Assembly: GCA_937916485.1 (NCBI GenBank)
Contig: CALFSV010000098.1
Location: forward strand, 1-9,430
Direction: 5' to 3'
From: an uncultured Paracoccaceae bacterium
Lineage (GTDB): Bacteria > Pseudomonadota > Alphaproteobacteria > Rhodobacterales > Rhodobacteraceae
Length of the DNA: 9,430 nt
Positions 1-7,548 of the stretch are shown piece by piece. The notes beneath the pieces were generated by a model that searched no databases, was not told the origin of the DNA, and worked only from the letters and a program-made list of their open reading frames with translations. The translations under genes and the position numbers were made by a program. Position 1 is the stretch's first letter. Each line of letters starts with the position of its first letter.

Positions 1-122
1 TAGACCGTCAGACATCCGGCCGGTTTTCCGAGCGACATCGTCGGATGACCGCTCAAAGCACTTTGCAGCCTTTCAATCTGCCAGCTTGTCAGCACTGCCG
101 CTGAAGCAGGCCCGCAGGAAGC
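1..122. other. Left flank of the insertion sequence, no recognised gene
   Basis: No recognisable gene. Frame 2 is open from base 2 through the IS boundary to a TAA at 181-183, but the translation is not recognisable and may be the spurious tail of something outside the window. The last bases, 110-122, read gcccgcaggaagc. Together with the sequence right of the IS (1474-1477) they form a perfect gcccgc-aggaa-gcgggc hairpin, so this is probably the left part of the palindrome the IS inserted into. Confidence 0.5.
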
Positions 123-124
123 TG

Positions 125-210
125 ATGGGGTGGATGGCTCCTGCTCCAACCGGCGTCGCAATGCACCATAATGCAGGTGTCTAAATCTGCTTTGAGAGGA
201 TCCACCCCAT
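125..210 (+). repeat. 11-bp inverted repeat across the transposase leader and start codon
   Basis: The arms are atggggtggat (125-135) and atccaccccat (200-210), a perfect 11-bp pair separated by 64 bp. The right arm lies just after the Shine-Dalgarno-like gagagga (194-200) and includes the first two bases of the ATG (209-211). The left arm overlaps the left subterminal repeat. In a transcript starting upstream of 125, for example from a promoter formed at the circle junction, the two arms could pair and mask the start codon. That regulatory role is inference. Confidence 0.55.
130..144 (+). repeat. Left subterminal inverted repeat of the IS
   Basis: The sequence gtggatggctcctgc is the exact reverse complement of 1456-1470. 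It sits about 7 bp inside the proposed left end, as in IS1111-group elements. Confidence 0.85.
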
Positions 211-1253
211 GCAAGTTACCACAATCGGCGTTGACCTGGCCAAGAACGTTTTCCAAGTTCATGGTATCGCAGAGAAAGACGATGTGTTGTTCAACAAGCC
301 CCTGAGATGGGCGAAGTTTCTGCCGTTCTTTGCTAAGTTAGAACCCTGCCTGATCGGCATGGAGTCTTGCAGCAGCGCCCATCATTGGGCCCGCGAGTTG
401 ACGGCCTTGGGCCACGAGGTGCGTTTGATCCCGCCGATGTATGTGAAGCCCTACGTCAAGCGAGGGAAGTCAGACGCAATCGACGCTTAGGCAATCTGTG
501 AAGCCGTGACACGACCCACGATGCGCTTTGTTTCGATCAAAACGGTTGGAGAAACAAGCCCAGCTAACGCTTCATCGGGCTCGCGACCTTTTGGTTCGTC
601 AAAGGACGCAGCTGATCAACGGCCTACGTGGCCTGGTTGCCGAGTTTGGCGTTTACATTCCAAGAGGGCTAGCCCGGGTGATTGGCTTCGCCGAGAACAT
701 TACGCTAGGTGAAGTTCTCGGTCTACCCGATATAGCCAATGAAGTGATACGCAATCTGTCCGAACAGCTGATGGCTTTGCATAAGCGGGTCCGATGGTAT
801 GAAGAGCGCCTCAAGCAAGTGGCCAAAGAAGATGCGCGTGTCCGTTTGTTGCGCACGATACCCGGCGTCGGCGCGGTGACGGCCTCTGCGATCATCGCCA
901 GCATCGGCGACGGGCATCGGTTCTGTAATGGCCGGGAGTTTGCCGCCTGGCTGGGCTTGACGCCTGCGAATAAATCCAGCAGAGGGAAGGAAAAGCTGGG
1001 GCGGATCACCAAGATGGGCGATCAATATTTGCGATCGTTGCTTGTCGTCGGCATGACATCCCTGGTCCGACAAACACGGTCCCACCCCGAAAGTGCCAGC
1101 AAGTGGCTGACGTCACTGCTCGAACGCAAAGCTGCACGTGTTGCATCCGTCGCCATGGCCAACAAGACCGCCCGGATCGTCTGGGCTGTCCTGACCCGCG
1201 ATGAACCTTACAGCCCCGTGCGGCAGCCTGAGAAGAAAGGAACAACGAGTTAG
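209..1253 (+). pseudogene. IS110/IS1111 transposase (DEDD recombinase), inactivated
   Basis: This was the RNA-guided recombinase of the IS. The ATG at 209 has gagagga (194-200) as its ribosome binding site. The first 93 residues carry the RuvC-like DEDD domain: D in IGVDLAKNVFQVHG (about residue 9), E in IGMESCSSAHHW, and D in GKSDAIDA. At 488-490 the reading frame meets TAG where relatives read Glu (DA-E-AICEA). The old frame then continues to about SIKTV (547). One extra G in the GG at 548-549 shifts the frame, and EKQAQLTLHRARD resumes from 549 in the third frame, running to TAG at 1251-1253. The C-terminal transposase_20 domain is intact in sequence: IPGVGAVTASAI (about 862-897), then AWLGLTPANKSSRG with the serine region expected to be catalytic, and ITKMGDQYLRSLL. 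Repaired, the protein would be 347 aa, normal for the family. Two independent lesions argue against sequencing error and against programmed frameshifting. Confidence 0.93.
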
Positions 1254-1279
1254 CAAGACCCGCGAGATGATGGTGCATA

Positions 1280-1455
1280 AGTCAGCCGCCAAAACCAAGA
1301 CACCCCGCCGAATGTCCCGGGCGTCATAGCCCGCTAAGCTGTAAGGGACTTGGTTTGCGGAACCCATCAAGGCCAGCGGTCAAAACCGCGCAAACAGGCC
1401 GGACACATGACTGCTTCTGACAAACGCACAAATCAGATCAAAAATGTCTTGCTAT
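1280..1455 (+). ncRNA. Candidate bridge RNA (seekRNA) in the 3' non-coding region of the IS
   Basis: IS1111-group elements encode their guide RNA downstream of the transposase, and this stretch folds accordingly. Stem A pairs 1286-1289 and 1292-1299 with 1349-1360 (12 bp, two-base bulge). It encloses an internal loop capped by the hairpin cgggc/gcccg (1318-1322 with 1329-1333). Within that loop, 1309-1317 (cgaatgtcc) is complementary to the DNA immediately right of the IS (1474-1482) with one G-U pair. On the other side of the loop, 1336-1341 (aagctg) equals 119-124 at the left junction. A second module has 1363-1369 (cccatca) complementary to the IS left end (123-129), an apical stem (1371-1374 with 1397-1400; gcggt/accgc at 1376-1380 with 1385-1389), and 1403-1410 (acacatga) identical to the circle junction formed by 1469-1473 plus 123-125. 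RNA boundaries and expression are not known from sequence. The fold was worked out by eye. Confidence 0.6.
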
Positions 1456-1470
1456 GCAGGAGCCATCCAC
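1456..1470 (-). repeat. Right subterminal inverted repeat of the IS
   Basis: The sequence gcaggagccatccac is a perfect 15-bp reverse complement of 130-144. It lies 3 bp inside the proposed right end at 1473. Confidence 0.85.
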
Positions 1471-1473
1471 ACA

Positions 1474-1514
1474 GGGCATTCGCTGCGACTGGCAACAACG
1501 TCCGCAGTGCGGAC
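1474..1514. repeat. Right half of the IS target, REP-like palindromic sequence
   Basis: Immediately right of the IS, gggc (1474-1477) completes a hairpin with gcccgc-aggaa-gc at 110-122. A second perfect palindrome follows at 1500-1514: gtccgca-g-tgcggac, 7-bp arms around one base. Two hairpins close together in non-coding DNA resemble a repetitive extragenic palindrome, a known target class for IS110-family elements. Only one copy lies in this window, so repetitiveness is unproven. Confidence 0.45.
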
Positions 1515-1569
1515 AAACCTGACTCTTTCGATGTGAATCGATATGGTTCCCAATCAGGGAGGGCCAGTC

Positions 1570-2381
1570 GTGCACATCGAACTACAAATGGGTCGCATTC
1601 ATGCGGTGAGCTGCGGCGAAGGTATTCCCATATTGGTAATGCATGGTGGGGGCCTTGATCACAGGCATATGATAGACGCTATCGAGCCCGTCTTCGACGG
1701 CTTGGTGGGCTGGCGGCGCGTCTACATAGATCTGCCGGGACATGGGAGATCCGCAGTCGACGACAGTGTTGTGAGCCAAGATGATGTCTTGAACTGATTG
1801 GCTCTTTCATGGATACGGCCTTCGAGGGAGAAAAGTTCGCCGTGATCGGTGAGTCCCGCGGAAGCTATCACGCGATGGGCTTGGCGCATACCAGACCGAA
1901 CGACATCCTAGGGATGATGTTGATCGTTGCGGACGCCATGCCGGGTACATCAGCCAATTGGCGCCCTCAGCATCAAACACTTGTTGAAATACCCAAAGAA
2001 TGGGTCGCCTCGGCGTCTCCCGAGGCCAGGGCGCGGTTTTCTCGCCTTGTTGTTCAAAGACCCGATATCCTTGAGAAGATCGAAAACACCAAGGTGTCTG
2101 CATCAACGCTTGTCGATCCGCATTTGGCGGAGAGGATCCGGGACAACTTCAATTTCAGTTTTGAACTTTCCAAGCCAGCGTGCAGGTTTGAAAGGCCTTG
2201 TCTTATCGTCAATGGGCGTCAGGACGCGATGGCGGGGTATCAGGACATGATGGACGGGCTCGAGAGATATCCAAGAGCGACACTGGCAGTGCTGGATTGT
2301 GCAGGTCACAGTCTGGCTTGGGAGCAACCAGAATTATTCAAAGCTCTGACGGTGAACTGGCTGCAGCGGATGCGAACCTAA
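1570..2381 (+). pseudogene. Alpha/beta-hydrolase, broken by a one-base deletion
   Basis: This was a cytoplasmic alpha/beta-hydrolase of about 270 aa. The GTG at 1570 is chosen because agggagg (1557-1563) lies 6 bases upstream; the in-frame ATG at 1543 has no ribosome binding site. The N-terminal part shows the oxyanion-hole segment MHGGGLDHR (residues 24-32) and DLPGHGRS (54-61). The frame ends at TGA 1795-1797. Inserting one G at about 1791 (gtcttg-aactg to gtcttggaactg) restores QDDVLELIGSFMDTAF and joins the second half. That half carries the nucleophile elbow GESRG (Ser about 96), the acid in NGRQDA (Asp about 219) and CAGHS (His about 247). The full triad survives, so the lesion may be recent. 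The downstream part has its own ATG (1809) but lacks the oxyanion strand and is unlikely to fold alone. The substrate cannot be assigned. A sequencing error is possible, but the nearby transposase is also decayed. Confidence 0.85.
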
Positions 2382-2590
2382 GAACAACTGTCCGACGCTT
2401 TCCGATCCTAGACGGCTTTGGGCCGGTCGCGACTGCAATTAAGTCGTCGGCCTTGAGAGTTGTTCCGCAGGGTTCCTACGAAGCAACGCCGTTCGTTGCA
2501 GCCAAGGCGGCACCGGCCCAATGGTCTATATTCCCGGAATTGACCCACCCGCGAAGGGAGGAGAAGGAACCTCTTTTCGGTTGCGGCCCT
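2382..2590. other. Gene-free stretch between convergent genes
   Basis: About 209 bp separate the end of the broken hydrolase from the end of the lyase gene, which converge here. I find no convincing coding sequence. The stretch holds a 10-bp inverted repeat (2418-2521) around a smaller hairpin (2483-2499) but no clear T-rich terminator. Base composition rises toward the GC-rich operon near its right edge. Confidence 0.6.
2418..2521. repeat. 10-bp inverted repeat enclosing a small hairpin
   Basis: The arms ttgggccggt (2418-2427) and accggcccaa (2512-2521) are perfect reverse complements. Inside lies gcaacg/cgttgc (2483-2488 with 2494-2499) with a 5-base loop. It may be a small mobile-element relic or a structured 3' region of the operon transcript; its function is unknown. 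Confidence 0.4.
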
Positions 2591-3520
2591 CTAAAGGTCG
2601 GGCAGAAACCCGGTTTCGGCGAGGCCATGCGCGTCGCGGAAGGCGCGGTAGGCGTCCTTGAGCGCGGCTTCCGCCTCGGGCGTCTCGTAATTGTCGAACG
2701 GCTTGCGGCAATAGCCGGCATCGGCACCCTGCCACGCCATGATCCGCTTGACCGCCGACATCGGATATTGCTTGAGCGTGAAGAAGATGATCGCGTTGGC
2801 CTTGTCCTGCAACGCCTTGGCATCCGCGATCCGGCCTTCGGCCATGGCCGCGACGATATCGGCATAAAGCTCGGGGATGATGTTGTAGAACGACCCGATC
2901 AAGCCATCGGCCCCGAAGGCCAGCCCCGACATCGCCATTTCGTCGGCGCCGGAAAAGACCCGGAAATCGGGGCCGATCTCGGCCTTGATGCGGCCGATCT
3001 CGAAATGGGTGGGGGCGGTGTATTTGACCCCTTCGATCCCCGGCATGGCGGCCAGCCGGGCCAGAAGCTCGAACCCGATCTCGCCCGCGAGCGCAATCTT
3101 GTAGACGACCATCGGCAACGAGGTGGAGGCCGTCACGTCAGCGTAGTAATTGGCGACCTGATCGGGCGTGAAGGGCCAGTAGATCGGCGGCACCGACGAG
3201 ATGGCATCGGCGCCCGCAGCCTCGGCCTGACGGGCGAGCGCGACGGTCTGGTAGGTGCTGATCGCGCTCACATGGACCATGACGGGAATGCGGCCCGCGA
3301 CCTCTGTGCAGACGGTTTCGACCGCGCGCATCCGTTCCTCGGGGCTCATCATGAAGCCTTCGCCGGTGGAGCCGGTCAGGTAAAGACCATCGACGCCGCG
3401 CGCCACCAGCGACGCGGTGATGCCCCGCAGCAGCCCTTCGTTCAGGCTGCCATCAAGGTCGAACGGCGTGACAAGGGCGGGGATCACGCCCTTGAAATCG
3501 TGGATCGCATATTTTGCCAT
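2591..3520 (-). CDS. N-acetylneuraminate lyase / DHDPS-family aldolase
   Basis: This is a 309-aa TIM-barrel class I aldolase of the DapA/NanA superfamily, expected in the cytoplasm. Family members form a Schiff base with a 2-keto acid such as pyruvate; NanA splits N-acetylneuraminate into pyruvate and N-acetylmannosamine. Visible signatures are GSTGEGF (50-56), the catalytic Tyr140 (VVYK), the Schiff-base Lys166 in GVKYT, GADE (191-194), FGADGLIGSFYNI (202-214) and YCRKPF (270-275). Thr168, two residues after the lysine, and the CRKPF block fit the NanA branch better than lysine-pathway DHDPS, but other 2-keto-acid aldolases share these traits. The start is the ATG at 3518-3520 (MAKYAIHD); the frame runs open upstream, but that part is unrelated to the family. 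The gene follows the upstream ATPase after 26 bp and is last in the importer operon, so it probably acts on the imported compound. No nanE or nanK is visible here. Confidence 0.85.
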   Translation of the reverse strand: MAKYAIHDFKGVIPALVTPFDLDGSLNEGLLRGITASLVARGVDGLYLTGSTGEGFMMSPEERMRAVETVCTEVAGRIPVMVHVSAISTYQTVALARQAEAAGADAISSVPPIYWPFTPDQVANYYADVTASTSLPMVVYKIALAGEIGFELLARLAAMPGIEGVKYTAPTHFEIGRIKAEIGPDFRVFSGADEMAMSGLAFGADGLIGSFYNIIPELYADIVAAMAEGRIADAKALQDKANAIIFFTLKQYPMSAVKRIMAWQGADAGYCRKPFDNYETPEAEAALKDAYRAFRDAHGLAETGFLPDL

Positions 3521-3546
3521 ATCTATGGGCTTTCGGTTCTGGGCGG

Positions 3547-4543
<997 letters not shown>

Positions 4544-4557
<14 letters not shown>

Positions 4558-5554
4558 CGGCCGCAAACTCCTCGTAGCGCCAGCACGTCACGCGATGATC
4601 GGGGGCGACCTGCGTCTCGTCCGGCATCTGGTCGCAGGCCCCGATCCGATAGGCGCAGCGGTCGGCGAACTGGCAGCCCTTGGGCCGGTTGTAGGGATCG
4701 GGGGTCTGGCCCGGAATGGCCTTGATCTCCTGATCCTTGCCCCGGCCCAGAACCGGGATCGAATCCAGAAGCGCGCGGGTATAGGGATGCACCGGGTTGC
4801 GCAGGACCTTGCCCACCGGACCGGCCTCGACGATGTTGCCCATGTACATGACGGCCACGTCATCGGCCAGTTCGGCCACCACGCCCATGTCATGGGTGAT
4901 CAGCATGATCGCGGTGCCGTGGTCACGCTTGAGCGTATCCATCAACTCGAAGATCTGGGCCTGAATCGTCACGTCGAGCGCGGTCGTCGGCTCGTCCGCG
5001 ATCAGGATGCGGGGGTTGCACGACATCCCGATGGCAATCATCGCCCGCTGCCGCATCCCGCCCGAATAGAGATGCGGATATTCGTTGACCCGTTTTTCGG
5101 GCAGCGGAATGCCCATCGACCGCAGAAGATCGATGGCCTTGGAATGCCTGTCCGACCGGCCAAGGCCGGTGTGGTATTTCAGCATTTCCTTGATCTGGAA
5201 CCCGATCGAATAGACGGGGTTGAGCGCCGTCATCGGATCCTGAAAGATCATCGCGATTTCCTTGCCCCGGATGGCGCGCATCTTTGCGCCATCGCGCGGC
5301 AGCTGGTCGATCCGGACAGGCCCGTCCGGGCCGTGATAGGTGATCTCTCCCTCCTCGATCCGGCTCAGCGTCGGCAAAAGCTGCATGATCGAGGCGGCCG
5401 TCACGCTTTTGCCGCAGCCGCTTTCGCCCACGATGCACAGGGTCTTGCCCTGCCGGATCTCGAACGACACACCGTCAAGCGCGTGGTTGCAGCGGTTGTT
5501 GGTGTAGATGTAGGTCTTGAGCCCCTTGACGGTGAGGGCGACGTCGTTTGCCAT
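4544..5554 (-). CDS. Peptide/nickel-type ABC importer ATPase, DppD/OppD-like
   Basis: This is the partner ATPase, 336 aa. Motifs: Walker A GESGCGKS (43-50), Q-loop Gln105 (IFQDPMTALNP), signature YSGGMRQR (163-170), Walker B ILIADE (183-188), TTALD (190-194) and H-loop His221 (ITHDMGVVAE). MRQRAMIAIGMSCNP is typical of DppD rather than DppF. The C-terminal oligo_HPY domain has NPVHPYTRALLDSIP and four cysteines (C294, C300, C307, C324). The start is the ATG at 5552-5554 (MANDVALTVKGLKT), only 5 bp after the end of the upstream permease gene. The frame is open further upstream, but that stretch is the permease gene read in another frame. It ends inside the start of the second ATPase gene. The two ATPases presumably form a heterodimer, as in Dpp and Opp systems. 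Confidence 0.94.
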
Positions 5555-5559
5555 CGCCC

Positions 5560-6495
5560 CTACCCCTGCTGGGACGGGTCGGTCGCATCGCGCAGCCCGT
5601 CTCCGATGAAATTCACGCTCAGCACGAACAGCGAGATCGTGGCCCCCACAGGAAGCCAGATCCACCAGTTCTGCTCGAGCACGCGCAGATCCTGCGCCGC
5701 GTTCAGGATGTTGCCCCAGGTCGGGATCGACAGCGGGACGCCAAGGCCCAGAAAGCTCAACCCCGCCTCCTGAAGGATGAAGGCCGCCGTCGACAGGGTG
5801 ATGTTGACCATGATCGGCCCAAGCGCATTGGGCAGCATGTGTTTATAGGCGATCCGCGCGGGCCCGAGGCCAAAGCTGCGCAGTGCCTGCACGTATTCCT
5901 CTTCGCGGATCGACAGCATCCGCGCGCGCGCCATCCGGTAGATGCCGCCCCAGCCCGTCAACGTGAAGATCACGATCAGGTTCAGCAGGGATTGCCCGAG
6001 GATCGCCACCAGCAGCAAGACGAGAATGATCTGCGGAAACGACATGAAGATTTCCGAGATCCGCATCGCGATCCAGTCGAGCCAGCCACCAACATAGCCG
6101 GAATACACACCGATGATGACGCCAATGATGGCCGACAGAAGCGCACTTCCCAGCCCCACGAGGATCGAGACCCGCCCCCCGTAAAGGACCCGGGCAAAGA
6201 CGTCGCGGCCTGTCTTGTCGGTGCCGAACCAATGCTCGGCCGAGGGCGGCTTTGCGATGGCGCGCAGGTTGGGCGACATCGGGTCATGCTGCGCGATCAG
6301 CGGCGCGAAAAGGCTCATCAGGCAGATCACGGCGAAGATCACGAAGCCCATGACCGCCAGACGGTTGTTGAGAAACTTCGACATGAACCGGCCGGTGCGC
6401 TGCCTGGTTCCGGCCAGCGCCGCCTCGCGGTCGCGGATCTTGTCGAACTGGGCATCGCGCCGCGTTCTGGGGCGTGTGGCATTGGCATCCGTCAT
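5560..6495 (-). CDS. ABC importer inner-membrane permease, DppC/OppC-like
   Basis: This is a 311-aa transmembrane subunit. A basic cytoplasmic N-terminus (1-45) precedes the first membrane segment (about 48-66). Then comes the conserved periplasmic block WFGTDKTGRDVF (89-100), hallmark of the DppC branch, and further hydrophobic segments (about 113-133, 155-180, 223-242 and 280-298). The ATPase-coupling EAA loop is EYVQALRSFGLG...HMLPN (200-223). AGLSFLGLG (244-252) and PTWGNIL (258-264) are also typical. The start is the ATG at 6493-6495, 4 bp after the stop of the other permease gene; the ribosome binding site is weak, consistent with translational coupling. It pairs with the product of 6500-7462 to form the channel. 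The sequence is intact and of normal length. Confidence 0.94.
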   Translation of the reverse strand: MTDANATRPRTRRDAQFDKIRDREAALAGTRQRTGRFMSKFLNNRLAVMGFVIFAVICLMSLFAPLIAQHDPMSPNLRAIAKPPSAEHWFGTDKTGRDVFARVLYGGRVSILVGLGSALLSAIIGVIIGVYSGYVGGWLDWIAMRISEIFMSFPQIILVLLLVAILGQSLLNLIVIFTLTGWGGIYRMARARMLSIREEEYVQALRSFGLGPARIAYKHMLPNALGPIMVNITLSTAAFILQEAGLSFLGLGVPLSIPTWGNILNAAQDLRVLEQNWWIWLPVGATISLFVLSVNFIGDGLRDATDPSQQG

Positions 6496-6499
6496 GGCG

Positions 6500-7462
6500 C
6501 TATTCGCCCAGCCGGACGCGCGGATCGATAATCGCGGTCAGGAGATCGACGATGAGGCTCGCGATCAGAACGGCCAGAACCGAGAAGAGCGCAACCATCA
6601 TGACTAGCGGATAATCCTGACTGCGCACCGCCGAGACGAATTCCTTGCCGATGCCGGGCCACTGGAACACCTGTTCGATGATCACCGAACCGCCGATCAG
6701 AACCGGAAGCCGGAACCCGATCAGAACGATCACCGGCGTCAACGCAACACGAAACCCGTGCAGGATATTGACCCGCCATTCCGGCATGCCCTTGGACCGG
6801 GCGGTGCGGATGAAATCGCGGCTCAGCGCATCGAGCATCGAGGAGCGGGCATAACGCATGACGCCCGCCGTCATCATGATCGACAGCACCATCGCGGGCA
6901 TGACCAGATGCGGAAGCCTGTCCCAGAAACTGTCATAGCCGGGCAGGATACGCCCCCCCACCGGAAACCAGTTCAGGTTAAGGGCGAAGACGAGGATCGC
7001 GACAAGGCCAAAGAAGAATTCGGGGATCGACACGCCCAGCATGCCCACGACCGTCAGGCTCTGGTCGGTGAGGCTGCCGCGCGTCAGCGCGCTGATCGTG
7101 CCGAGGATGCTGCCCAGAACGGTCGAGATCAGCAGCGCCGCGAAAGAGAGTTCCAGCGTCGCGGGCAGCCGGTCGAGAAAGATTTTCGAGATCGGCACAC
7201 CGCCGGCAAGGCTGTATCCGAATTCGCCCTGCATCACGCCAGTGATCCAGATCCAGTAGCGCACGATGAACGGCTTGCCCAATCCGAGGCTTTCCCTGAG
7301 CGCCTGAAGACGCTCTTCGTCCATCATGCTCAGCGCGTCGGGCGGCACCATGTGAGAAACGGCATCGCCCGGCGTCAGCTCGAGCCCGAGGTAGATCAGA
7401 AAGCTGATCACGATCACCATCGGGATCAGGGTCAGCAATCTGCGCGCGATATATGTGAGCAT
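6500..7462 (-). CDS. ABC importer inner-membrane permease, DppB/OppB-like
   Basis: This is a 320-aa transmembrane subunit. It begins MLTYIARRLLTLIPM, the classic DppB opening, with the first membrane segment at about 9-29 and the LTPGD motif (29-33). Periplasmic LGLGKPFIVRYW (59-70) and GEFGYSL (79-85) follow, then segments at about 107-127, 145-165, 186-203, 240-262 and 287-310. The EAA coupling loop is DFIRTARSKGMPEWRV (216-231), and the C-terminus ends in the family signature DPRVRLG. The start is the ATG at 7460-7462 with gagg 3 bases upstream. It lies 86 bp after the binding-protein gene, the widest gap inside the operon, and that gap contains a strong hairpin. Expression may therefore be stepped down relative to the binding protein. 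Confidence 0.94.
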   Translation of the reverse strand: MLTYIARRLLTLIPMVIVISFLIYLGLELTPGDAVSHMVPPDALSMMDEERLQALRESLGLGKPFIVRYWIWITGVMQGEFGYSLAGGVPISKIFLDRLPATLELSFAALLISTVLGSILGTISALTRGSLTDQSLTVVGMLGVSIPEFFFGLVAILVFALNLNWFPVGGRILPGYDSFWDRLPHLVMPAMVLSIMMTAGVMRYARSSMLDALSRDFIRTARSKGMPEWRVNILHGFRVALTPVIVLIGFRLPVLIGGSVIIEQVFQWPGIGKEFVSAVRSQDYPLVMMVALFSVLAVLIASLIVDLLTAIIDPRVRLGE

Positions 7463-7493
7463 GTGCCTCGGGGGTCAAAGCTTGGTCATGAAA

Positions 7494-7521
7494 GGGGGAG
7501 CAGCCTTCCGGACGCTCCCCC
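7494..7521 (-). promoter_or_regulatory. Intercistronic hairpin between binding-protein and permease genes
   Basis: The 8-bp perfect stem gggggagc (7494-7501) with gctccccc (7514-7521) encloses 12 bases. On the transcribed minus strand it is followed by only three T residues, so it is at best a leaky terminator. Such a hairpin after a binding-protein gene commonly stabilises that part of the mRNA or lowers readthrough, which would give an excess of binding protein over membrane parts. That role is inferred. Confidence 0.6.
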
Positions 7522-7548
7522 GGGGAGTTCAGAAACCCTGATCGAGGA

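Larger units (their letters stand above)
123..1473 (+). mobile_element. IS110-family insertion sequence, IS1111 group, with a defective transposase
   Basis: The element is about 1351 bp and holds one broken IS110-type transposase (209-1253) followed by about 200 bp of non-coding DNA. A 15-bp perfect inverted repeat lies at 130-144 (gtggatggctcctgc) and 1456-1470 (gcaggagccatccac). IS1111-group elements typically carry subterminal repeats about 7 bp from the left end and 3 bp from the right end. Applying that spacing gives ends at 123 and 1473. Those ends are independently supported because excision between 122/123 and 1473/1474 restores a perfect hairpin in the flanks. I see no target duplication, which is normal for the family. 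The transposase has a nonsense codon and a frameshift, so this copy could move only if helped in trans. The exact ends could be off by a base or two, since no empty site is visible. Confidence 0.85.

Noticed and set aside
488..549. Programmed frameshift or stop readthrough in the transposase
   Set aside because: IS110-family transposases are made from a single frame, there is no slippery heptamer here, and two separate lesions would both have to be bypassed.
1350..1658. Open frame spanning the IS right end into the hydrolase start
   Set aside because: It crosses the IS boundary and the palindromic flank, has no recognisable product, and overlaps the better-supported hydrolase frame.
5548..6531. 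Plus-strand open frame over the DppC-like permease
   Set aside because: The composition (many Arg, Asp, His and Gln) is typical of an antisense frame, and the minus strand encodes a normal permease.
7494..7521. Hairpin as a full intrinsic terminator
   Set aside because: Only three T residues follow it on the transcribed strand, and the permease genes downstream have no clear promoter of their own, so full termination is unlikely.
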